Source: Phycisphaeraceae bacterium
GTDB taxonomy: Bacteria; Planctomycetota; Phycisphaerae; Phycisphaerales; Phycisphaeraceae
Length of the DNA stretch: 22,204 bases
Reading direction: 5' to 3'
Assembly: GCA_003552605.1 (NCBI GenBank)
Contig: PUNN01000348.1
Span: 1 to 22,204, forward strand
Part shown: positions 13,270-18,898 of the stretch, piece after piece
Numbering within the stretch: position 1 is the first letter of the stretch
How the letters are laid out: every line of letters starts with the position of its first letter
Notes under the pieces: model-generated
Database searches by the model: none
The model's input: the letters and a program-made list of their open reading frames with translations, nothing else
What the model was told of the DNA's origin: nothing
Position numbers and translations under genes: made by a program

Positions 13270-14319
13270 ATGAGCAGCATAGCTTTAGCGGACATCCTTC
13301 ATTTCATATCCATCGATCATAACTTGCAGCATCTACTTCCCGTATACTTCCGCAAGAAGCCTGCGACGTTCAAGATAGCTCTCAACTACATCTTCGATAT
13401 TCAGAGACGTGAAGAGCTGAAGGCTATGGTAGGCTTCCCTGTCCGGACAGATCCTAATTACATTCCTGTCCAGCAAGAGGAAGTTGACTTCGCCATGTCA
13501 TGGGTAGCAGCGCACATGCATGCAAACCTTTCTTCTGAAGGTAAAGAATACCTCATCTCCCGCGGGATTACTGAGGATCAAATTAATGAGTACGGCATAG
13601 GCGACAACCTACATAGCGTCCCTTACCTCGAGGACGTAGAAAAATTACTGATTGGGTTACATGTAGATCCAGAATTGGTATCGAGGATAAAGAGTGCCCT
13701 GGGGATGTACAACCGAGAAGTGGTTGAGCGTTACGGATCAGGCCACGCCATATCATTCCCCTCTTTCGATTCATCAGGTGAATTCACAGGAGTGGTTTAT
13801 AGGTCCGTCCACTTCCAGAAGCGCAACATGTATAGGAACATGTATAAGTTCTATTCCCCCTATAATTATAGCTTCCTGTTTAATGAGAGAGCCCTCGAGG
13901 AACACGACCATGTCTACATGGTGGAAGGGGTAGCGGATGCATTGGCGCTCATACGTCTAGGTTATGTCAATGTAATAAGCCCTAGCATGGTACGCATCAC
14001 CGACGCTCATGTTGAGAAGATAGCTCATAGCAAATGTGATGTGAGTGTGTTGTTTGATAGGGACAGCGGAGGTTTCGCAGGTCTCATGCATGTACTATCT
14101 AAGCTCCCGAAAGACAAGATCCGACATGCAGCCCTTACTCCCAATGGAGTCGACTTCGATGAAGAAGACCCAAAAGAGATTCATCATTACATGGCGCACT
14201 TAGATGATTACGATGTGAGGCACCTAATTGACAAGCCAAAGAGTGAGACCCGCGACGCCGATGACTCCGACGGAGACACCGCCGATGACCCAAGTCCTGA
14301 ACCGCCAAGTCTCGTATAA
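13270..14319 (+). CDS. DnaG-type DNA primase catalytic core (TOPRIM), no zinc domain
   Basis: 349 residues. The DnaG-type N-terminal half of the catalytic core is visible as EYLISRGITEDQINEYGIG (93-111) and ISFPSFDSSGEFTGVVYR (161-178). The TOPRIM fold follows with YMVEGVADAL (E219), FDRDSGG (D263, D265) and GVDFDEEDP (293-301), which supply the metal-binding acidic residues. It should make RNA primers for the replisome. A CHC2-type zinc finger is missing and there is no fused DnaB-like helicase domain, so template recognition and the helicase must be separate. The last 32 residues are Asp/Pro-rich and probably disordered, and their DNA also encodes the C-terminus of a minus-strand gene. A GAGGAG Shine-Dalgarno 5 bases before the ATG lies in one arm of an inverted repeat. 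Confidence 0.85.
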   Translation: MSSIALADILHFISIDHNLQHLLPVYFRKKPATFKIALNYIFDIQRREELKAMVGFPVRTDPNYIPVQQEEVDFAMSWVAAHMHANLSSEGKEYLISRGITEDQINEYGIGDNLHSVPYLEDVEKLLIGLHVDPELVSRIKSALGMYNREVVERYGSGHAISFPSFDSSGEFTGVVYRSVHFQKRNMYRNMYKFYSPYNYSFLFNERALEEHDHVYMVEGVADALALIRLGYVNVISPSMVRITDAHVEKIAHSKCDVSVLFDRDSGGFAGLMHVLSKLPKDKIRHAALTPNGVDFDEEDPKEIHHYMAHLDDYDVRHLIDKPKSETRDADDSDGDTADDPSPEPPSLV

Positions 14320-14772
14320 TTCTCTATACTTTTCCACATCATCCTGAAGTACCGCGTTAGAGCTACCTATGTCCCTAATCACATCTTCCATGCGATCGAT
14401 GTGCGCGGCCTGTGCGTCGATGATGAGGTCCTTCTCTTCTATCACCTGATCTTTGGCTCTAAGCTCAGGTACGTATTTACGTATCTGGTCAGCTGAGCCC
14501 ATCGTATAAAAGGTATTCATAATAACAGATACCCAATCGGTAAGTGGATCAGGAGCTATGATGAGGAAGTCCTCTTCAGTGATACCCTGCAGAGGAATGT
14601 TATCAAATAGATTTAGGAGGCTATCATTGAGCTCTCGCTCATTCAGTTGTGATTCGCGAATTGCGACTGGCGGCGATTCGTCTTGCGAGGGAGTCTCGGA
14701 GGGCGTTGGAGTATTCGCCCACAACCCTATCCCGAGCGTCAGCATCGCCGTAGCTATTAAAAACTTCTTCAT
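14224..14772 (-). CDS. Exported coiled-coil protein with C-terminal membrane segment (lysis cassette, spanin-like?)
   Basis: 182 residues. N-terminal signal peptide (MKKFLIATAMLTLGIGLWA, likely cut before NTP), a Pro/Thr/Ser-rich linker, an acidic helical part, a coiled coil (about residues 105-150, with DQVIEEKDLIIDAQAAHIDR), then a C-terminal hydrophobic segment (VIGGVSVGVIGVAGLTLWLV) ending the protein. No cysteine, so it is not a lipoprotein. A GGAAGGGA Shine-Dalgarno lies about 6 bases before the ATG. Its first 134 bases overlap the upstream gene in another frame, a layout typical of phage spanin pairs. Its last 96 bases overlap the 3' end of the primase gene on the opposite strand. A membrane-spanning lysis factor (spanin- or holin-related) is the best guess from topology and context; sequence alone does not prove it. 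Confidence 0.6.
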   Translation of the reverse strand: MKKFLIATAMLTLGIGLWANTPTPSETPSQDESPPVAIRESQLNERELNDSLLNLFDNIPLQGITEEDFLIIAPDPLTDWVSVIMNTFYTMGSADQIRKYVPELRAKDQVIEEKDLIIDAQAAHIDRMEDVIRDIGSSNAVLQDDVEKYRELYETWRFRTWVIGGVSVGVIGVAGLTLWLVN

Positions 14773-15088
14773 CTTCTATCCCTTCCAACTCCGCGCGGAA
14801 TTCTTCGACCACTTTATCATAGTCCCTCTCGGTAGGAGTTTCGCTGGGAGTTGAGGGGACGAAATCTATTCCATCCCAAGGGCTAATAAAAGAAGGGACG
14901 GACGCGTCCCCCGCCTCGCGGTATCTATCTATTTGGTTTTCTAATTGCTCTATGGTCTGCTGCTGTTGGTGGTTTCGTATGAGCAAGAAACCCGTCAACC
15001 CAACCACCAAAAGAGAAAACACCAGCAGCGCAGTGGTCTTAGGGCCCAACGCCTTAAAGAATCCTACTATTTCTTTGGTGACTGCCAT
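14639..15088 (-). CDS. N-terminally anchored membrane protein, probable inner-membrane spanin or lysis accessory
   Basis: 149 residues from the ATG at 15088, preceded by GAGGAG and AGAGG; an ATG ten codons upstream lies deeper in the peptidase gene and has no Shine-Dalgarno. A single hydrophobic segment, KTTALLVFSLLVVGLTGFLL (about residues 18-37), is followed by a short coiled coil (NHQQQQTIEQLENQIDRYRE), a Pro/Ser/Thr linker and a charged helical C-terminus. That matches the form of an inner-membrane spanin: N-in membrane anchor with a periplasmic coiled-coil domain. The start overlaps the M23 peptidase gene by 22 bases and the end overlaps the next gene by 134 bases. The motif TPSETP occurs in both this protein and its overlapping partner. 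A holin or another membrane role cannot be excluded. Confidence 0.6.
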   Translation of the reverse strand: MAVTKEIVGFFKALGPKTTALLVFSLLVVGLTGFLLIRNHQQQQTIEQLENQIDRYREAGDASVPSFISPWDGIDFVPSTPSETPTERDYDKVVEEFRAELEGIEDEEVFNSYGDADARDRVVGEYSNALRDSLARRIAASRNSRITTE

Positions 15089-15816
15089 CGCCTCTTGTGC
15101 TCCTCGTAATTGTACCATCGACGATGATCATCTCTGTGTCGCCCCCACACATCGGGGTACAGGTTTGAAGGGTCGGGCCTTTGCAAATAAGAAGTCCACT
15201 GCTTATCCTTATGGATCTCATAATGGATATGCCTACCCGTCGAGAACCCCGCATTCCCTACCAAGCCCACTATCTCTCCAGCCTCTACATCGAAAGGTGC
15301 GTGGAGATTGGAATATACCATAGTAGGAAACCTAGGATCACCATTCGAGCCTTCTGTGGTTGTATACCTCTCAGAGCCTCTTGGGGTTTTGGAGATACCC
15401 TCAAGGTAGTTTCCTACCATGTTGAACATCTGGTTAGCCCAGCTGTGAGTAAACACATGCGTCAAGCCACTCTCTCCCTCGAGTATAATAACTCCTCCGT
15501 ATATATCATAGAAGAAGTGGTGACCTTTAATATCGAATACACCTTTATCTAATCGTGGGTACACTTCTCCCATCTGACCCTTAGGAGGACGGGTGCACAT
15601 GAAGTGAACCAATCTACCCTTCTCGGGCGCGTATATGCCGACACCTCCCCCCACTTTAGATGTCGCGGTAGGGTCAGACGCGGTTGAGCCTACTGCTACA
15701 TCCCATGCGGCGTGGTTGTGTGTTCTCTGATTCTCGGGCCTTGATAACGGCCTAGACTGCCAAAACTCAGCAGAAAGTATCCACTGGCTGTCAGGTATTT
15801 TTACTATCCATTCCAT
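15067..15816 (-). CDS. M23-family peptidoglycan endopeptidase (probable endolysin)
   Basis: 249 residues with the M23 (lysostaphin/LytM-like) zinc site: H35-AAW-D39 (HxxxD), H120 and H124 in GLTHVFTHSW, and H196-I-H198 (HxH) in STGRHIHYEIH. M23 enzymes are zinc metallopeptidases that cut peptide cross-bridges in peptidoglycan. No signal peptide, so release would depend on a holin or on being part of the virion. It is followed on the same strand, with overlaps, by two membrane or exported proteins, which makes a lysis role likelier than a virion one. A segment of about 80 residues between the first and second motif (including KVGGGVGIYAPEKGR and VIILEGESG) carries the usual beta sheet. The ATG has no Shine-Dalgarno; CACTAATTC ends 2 bases before it. 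Confidence 0.85.
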   Translation of the reverse strand: MEWIVKIPDSQWILSAEFWQSRPLSRPENQRTHNHAAWDVAVGSTASDPTATSKVGGGVGIYAPEKGRLVHFMCTRPPKGQMGEVYPRLDKGVFDIKGHHFFYDIYGGVIILEGESGLTHVFTHSWANQMFNMVGNYLEGISKTPRGSERYTTTEGSNGDPRFPTMVYSNLHAPFDVEAGEIVGLVGNAGFSTGRHIHYEIHKDKQWTSYLQRPDPSNLYPDVWGRHRDDHRRWYNYEEHKRRWQSPKK

Positions 15817-15818
15817 GT

Positions 15819-15827
15819 GAATTAGTG
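15819..15827 (-). promoter_or_regulatory. CACTAATTC motif (putative phage promoter) before the M23 peptidase gene
   Basis: Copy on the minus strand in the 38-base gap between divergent genes. ACTAATT is followed by CAC and the ATG, and no Shine-Dalgarno is present. Confidence 0.5.
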
Positions 15828-15854
15828 AGGACGTCTGGGGCTGATTCTTATCTC

Positions 15855-17015
15855 ATGAAGAGTAAAACAGCAGTATCCCAATATTCATTAGTCCACAGGC
15901 CCAAGACGTTTGAAGACGTGCGTGGCCAGGAAGGAATCATAAGGGAGTTCAAGAAGAGATCAAAGCTAAATAACTTCCCCTCAGCAATGCTATTCCAAGG
16001 ACCCACAGGTGTAGGCAAGACCACGCTAGCGTTCCTCGCAGCTGCATCTATCCAATGTCAGCATAAAGACGACGAAGGGAATCCTTGCGGAGAATGCGCA
16101 TCCTGCAAAGACATCTTCGAGGAGAGCTTCTCGCGTGGCACGATGATGCTGGATGGCGGATCCTCGAGTAAGGATGATGTGATTCAGCTTATTGAACAGA
16201 CAGTCCACTCGAAACCTCTCAACAGCCCAAAGTATGTATTTATCATAGAAGAGGTAGACCAACTCAGTACAGCTGCCAAGAACGCCTTCCATAAGATACT
16301 AGAGAAGCCTTCCCCCTATGTCCACTTCATCCTCCTATCGATGACGGAGGGCAACGGAAACAAAGTCCCAGTCTCTATTGCTGACCGCTGCCAACCTTAT
16401 CACTTCAAGAATCTCTCGGAGAAGGACATCGCGTACACCCTTAAGGGGATACTGGAGAAGGAAGGACGTTGGGAGGACATCCCCACGGAGTTCAAGAAAG
16501 AAGGAATCTTCCTACTAGTCAATAATGCGAAAGGGTCTCTCCGACGAGCGGTGCAGTTCCTCGAGAGAGCAATGCTAGGAGAGTTCTACTCAGTGGCGGA
16601 CATTGAAGATAACTTCAAGTTCGTCTCAGAGGCTGCGGGCCTATCCATTCTGCAACACATCATCAAAGGCAAATCAGTAGAGTTCAATAAAGAGTTGGAA
16701 GAGATGCGCCGGGAGAACAAGCTCGCTGATTGGGTCCACATGGTGAATTACTTTTGCCTACGTCATCGACAGAACCTGATAGCCGGCGAGGATTTTGATC
16801 AATCTCCTTCTTCCTCTTTACTTAAGAAAATGGACAAGGCGAAGTTCCTTGTGTTGAATTTCAAGGTAAGAGCAATGGCAGAGGAGCTGCGTCACGGGTC
16901 TTACATGACCAGCACCCACATCGCACACATGATGATTGATTTATTTAACGGGTTGGTTAGCGAGCCCGAGCCCCCCACTAAGGAATCTATCCCAATTCGA
17001 GGATCGTCCAAGTAG
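15855..17015 (+). CDS. DnaX-like (tau/gamma) sliding-clamp loader ATPase subunit
   Basis: 386 residues from the ATG at 15855; a GTG at 15825 would add ten residues but has no better ribosome site, and RPKTFEDVRGQ near residue 15 matches the usual family N-terminus. AAA+ motifs: Walker A GPTGVGKTT (49-57), Walker B FIIEEVD (129-135) and sensor/SRC-type SIADRCQ (174-180). Cysteines at 68, 78, 81 and 84 form the zinc module typical of bacterial DnaX but not of T4 gp44. The enzyme loads the sliding clamp onto primed DNA for the polymerase. It diverges from the M23 gene. The C-terminal 150 residues look like the helical collar. No clamp or small clamp-loader subunit is seen in the window. The arginine-finger region is diverged: the usual ASR-C reads ADRC. 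Confidence 0.88.
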   Translation: MKSKTAVSQYSLVHRPKTFEDVRGQEGIIREFKKRSKLNNFPSAMLFQGPTGVGKTTLAFLAAASIQCQHKDDEGNPCGECASCKDIFEESFSRGTMMLDGGSSSKDDVIQLIEQTVHSKPLNSPKYVFIIEEVDQLSTAAKNAFHKILEKPSPYVHFILLSMTEGNGNKVPVSIADRCQPYHFKNLSEKDIAYTLKGILEKEGRWEDIPTEFKKEGIFLLVNNAKGSLRRAVQFLERAMLGEFYSVADIEDNFKFVSEAAGLSILQHIIKGKSVEFNKELEEMRRENKLADWVHMVNYFCLRHRQNLIAGEDFDQSPSSSLLKKMDKAKFLVLNFKVRAMAEELRHGSYMTSTHIAHMMIDLFNGLVSEPEPPTKESIPIRGSSK

Positions 17016-17016
17016 C

Positions 17017-17054
17017 TTAGCTACTAACTATTATAAACCCAAAGGTAGAGCTAA
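17017..17054 (+). promoter_or_regulatory. TACTAACTA motif inside an imperfect inverted repeat before the gene at 17058
   Basis: TACTAACTA (17022-17030) is a one-mismatch copy of the motif, followed by TTATAAA. Left arm TTAGCTAC (17017-17024) pairs with right arm GTAGAGCTAA (17045-17054) with a 2-base bulge. The right arm touches the AAAGG Shine-Dalgarno (17041-17045) and fills the space up to the ATG. Weaker than the examples at 13233 and 21074. Confidence 0.4.
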
Positions 17055-17057
17055 ACC

Positions 17058-17354
17058 ATGAAACATGAAACCAAGTTGGTAAAGCAAGAAGATAAAGATC
17101 AGGTAATCGGGGTCTATCAGCCCCTCCTGAGCAACACGTTCGGAGGCAGCAACTATACCAAATACTATTTGGGAGATGCCAAACAATTGATAACATCGCA
17201 CGTAGATGCCGAGCTTAAGAGACGTAACATGACCACAGATGCAGTACGGAAGTGCCAAGAGGTCAAGCGACAGATCACTCGAGCCAAGGACATGACGAAG
17301 GTGCTTGAGTATCTTACAGAAGCGTGCCTCTTGAATGAAGAGGTTATTTCCTAA
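17058..17354 (+). CDS. Small hypothetical helical protein
   Basis: 98 residues, family not recognised. Lys/Arg- and Glu-rich and probably all-helical: SNYTKYYLGDAKQLITSHVD, then AELKRRNMTTDAVRKCQEVK and TKVLEYLTEACLLNEEV. Net basic in the middle and acidic at the end; two cysteines without an obvious metal-site spacing. AAAGG lies 12 bases before the ATG. It sits alone between the clamp loader and the Hsp20 gene, each with its own motif copy. Confidence 0.6.
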   Translation: MKHETKLVKQEDKDQVIGVYQPLLSNTFGGSNYTKYYLGDAKQLITSHVDAELKRRNMTTDAVRKCQEVKRQITRAKDMTKVLEYLTEACLLNEEVIS

Positions 17355-17372
17355 ATCGGGGAAATGCTTCAC

Positions 17373-17381
17373 CACTAATTA
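17373..17381 (+). promoter_or_regulatory. CACTAATTA motif (putative phage promoter) before the Hsp20 gene
   Basis: Exact copy on the plus strand, 97 bases before the ATG at 17479. The leader holds a bulged hairpin, GCCGCCTC-GGTAT-GAGGGGC (17391-17410), and a strong AAGGAGG Shine-Dalgarno. Confidence 0.55.
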
Positions 17382-17478
17382 TCAACATAAGCCGCCTCGG
17401 TATGAGGGGCTAACCTAAACAACACAGAACACATCTGAGTCGTTGACTGGATGTAAGTACGTGAAAAGGAGGCCACCA

Positions 17479-18105
17479 ATGGCACCTAAGAACACACCTA
17501 TCATCTATTCAATTTCTAACGTGATGGACGAGCTCATGACTACAATGAGCACCACCCTCGACTCTGAAACGTGGGCCCCGCGGACGTTAGGTACTTGGGG
17601 AGGATCCCCTAGGTACTCAGAGGGGAGCCTACCTCCCTCTTCATTAGATGATTTCATCCGGCTCACAAGAGAAGCAGGGGGAGAGGTAGATGTATTCCAA
17701 CGCGCGAAAGAAGTGTATAGAGATATGCCTTCGTTCCCTGCAGCGGATGTATCGGTCGATCGCAACAACGGGGATTTGTTCTTCGACGTCGCGCTACCAG
17801 GTTATTCGGAAAATGATTTAGAGATTACTTTCGAGAATGACCACATGAACATTTCCGTAGGGAAAGACAACACTCTCAACAAAGATAAGAAGGACAAGAA
17901 AGAGTCTCGGGTGTTCATCCGCAACAGCCTAAAATCATCTCGCGTCGAGCTCTCAGTTCCTGTACCTTCAACTAGGTTCCGTGTCAAGGATACGGAGGCA
18001 TCTTACCTCAATGGTATCCTAAGTATTCGCATCCCTCGACAAGAGGAACATGCCCCTCATCGGATCACCTTTGGTAATAAAGCCGCACAGATCGCCAGCG
18101 AGTAA
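17479..18105 (+). CDS. Hsp20 / alpha-crystallin small heat-shock protein
   Basis: 208 residues from the ATG at 17479, fixed by AAGGAGG 6 bases upstream; a TTG 12 codons earlier is not needed. An N-terminal arm of about 90 residues precedes an alpha-crystallin domain that begins FPAADVSVDRNNGDLFFDVALPGY in pieces (ADVSVD, FFDVALPGY, DLEITFENDHMNISV) and ends with the family hallmark ASYLNGILSIRIPR (A.LNG.L.I.IP), then a short tail. The loop between strands is Lys-rich (NKDKKDKKESR). Small heat-shock proteins bind unfolding proteins without ATP. T4-like and cyanobacterial phages often carry one, where a role in capsid assembly or host stress is presumed. Its long leader, strong Shine-Dalgarno and own terminator suggest a separately controlled, well-expressed unit. 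Confidence 0.88.
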   Translation: MAPKNTPIIYSISNVMDELMTTMSTTLDSETWAPRTLGTWGGSPRYSEGSLPPSSLDDFIRLTREAGGEVDVFQRAKEVYRDMPSFPAADVSVDRNNGDLFFDVALPGYSENDLEITFENDHMNISVGKDNTLNKDKKDKKESRVFIRNSLKSSRVELSVPVPSTRFRVKDTEASYLNGILSIRIPRQEEHAPHRITFGNKAAQIASE

Positions 18106-18112
18106 GATCATT

Positions 18113-18135
18113 AGCCCCTCTTAGGAGGGGCTTTT
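18113..18135 (+). terminator. Rho-independent terminator after Hsp20
   Basis: Stem AGCCCCTC (18113-18120), loop TTAG, stem GAGGGGCT (18125-18132), then TTT. Part of this hairpin (18117-18124) is also perfectly complementary to the Shine-Dalgarno region of the next gene. Confidence 0.88.
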
Positions 18136-18180
18136 CTATCCGCCCACTAATTATAGTAAAAACGATATCATGCTAAGAGG
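18117..18180 (+). promoter_or_regulatory. CACTAATTA motif between complementary arms that mask the next Shine-Dalgarno
   Basis: CCTCTTAG (18117-18124, in the terminator hairpin) is complementary to CTAAGAGG (18173-18180), which contains the AAGAGG Shine-Dalgarno of the gene at 18190. The exact motif CACTAATTA (18145-18153) lies between the arms. Read-through RNA could mask the site; RNA started at the motif could not. Confidence 0.5.
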
Positions 18181-18189
18181 TAAACACAC

Positions 18190-18516
18190 ATGAGTGATGA
18201 AATGGGACTATTCGCGGATGAGGGCGGGTTGAGAGAGATGTCCGAAGCCGAAATATTCGAAATGATGGAAGACATGATGAAAGACGGGCTATGGAATTAT
18301 GACTTCCTAGGAGAGCTCGGCGCAATCATCGGCCCGGCCGTAGAAGGGACCCGAGGATTCACGAAGGATCTAAAAGGCCTCGCTCGCGGGTACTTTAGGG
18401 ATCTAGAGCTAGGGGATGAATACTATCTCAGTAACTCAACAGAGACTGAAATTGCAGCAGCTTTCCAAAGCTACCTCACCAAACTAGGTGAGATGTCTTG
18501 GGGAGATTACTCGTAA
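18190..18516 (+). CDS. Small acidic hypothetical protein
   Basis: 108 residues, family not recognised. Strongly acidic N-terminal half rich in Met and Glu (MSEAEIFEMMEDMMKDG), a short Gly-rich hydrophobic stretch (FLGELGAIIGPAVEG) too short and polar to be a confident membrane segment, and a helical end. AAGAGGT lies about 9 bases before the ATG. It is a single-gene unit bounded by the Hsp20 terminator and its own terminator at 18546. Confidence 0.6.
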   Translation: MSDEMGLFADEGGLREMSEAEIFEMMEDMMKDGLWNYDFLGELGAIIGPAVEGTRGFTKDLKGLARGYFRDLELGDEYYLSNSTETEIAAAFQSYLTKLGEMSWGDYS

Positions 18517-18545
18517 TACTCTTTCTAAATTGTTAAGATTAGGTG

Positions 18546-18576
18546 ATCACCCAGTGTATGCTGGGTGATTTTTTTT
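18546..18576 (+). terminator. Rho-independent terminator, ending 2 bases before the next start codon
   Basis: Stem ATCACCCAG (18546-18554), loop TGTATG, stem CTGGGTGAT (18561-18569), followed by TTTTTTT. The next ATG at 18579 follows the T-tract at once. Confidence 0.92.
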
Positions 18577-18578
18577 GC

Positions 18579-18896
18579 ATGAAGTCAGAAAAGAAACCTA
18601 AGCTCGACCCTGTACTTTTAGAATACCCCTTGATCAGCATAGGGGACATTGTAGAATGGCAGAACGATTCCCTTATGAAGCTTACCCGTAAGCAGAAAAA
18701 GATTTTGTCTAAGCTAGACGCCCACGTAGTAGCCCTCTTTCTGGATCAGAGAAAAGGAGAGATACTTCTAGGCACTGCCACCGGTGAGAACATTATCCAA
18801 CAGCAGCAAAAGGAAGAGATGGACCCCTCTGCACCTAAGAGAGATAACACCATCTTCCAACGCGCTGCAGCTGAAATGGCTAAGGAGAATTCGTAG
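18579..18896 (+). CDS. Small hypothetical protein, first gene of the QueE-reductase operon
   Basis: 105 residues from the ATG at 18579; a GTG at 18543 would run through the terminator hairpin and is rejected. Basic N-terminus (KSEKKPKLD), a region with some hydrophobic strands (LLEYPLISIGDIVEWQ, HVVALFLDQRKGEILLG), then a Gln/Glu/Lys-rich C-terminus (ENIIQQQQKEEM). Family not recognised. No Shine-Dalgarno; the start codon follows the T-tract of a strong terminator by 2 bases, so expression must come from termination escape. It is separated from QueE by only 2 bases, which carries the AAGGAG for QueE within its last codons, so the three genes to 21067 look co-transcribed and perhaps translationally coupled. 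Confidence 0.6.
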   Translation: MKSEKKPKLDPVLLEYPLISIGDIVEWQNDSLMKLTRKQKKILSKLDAHVVALFLDQRKGEILLGTATGENIIQQQQKEEMDPSAPKRDNTIFQRAAAEMAKENS

Positions 18897-18898
18897 TA

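Noticed and set aside
15825..15854. GTG start at 15825 for the clamp loader
   Set aside because: The ATG at 15855 gives the usual family N-terminus; the ten extra residues have no support, though neither start has a good Shine-Dalgarno.
17443..17478. TTG start at 17443 for the Hsp20 gene
   Set aside because: AAGGAGG lies 6 bases before ATG 17479, which is clearly the better start.
18543..18578. GTG start at 18543 for the small gene before QueE
   Set aside because: It would place the first 12 codons across a strong terminator hairpin and T-tract; ATG 18579 is more plausible.
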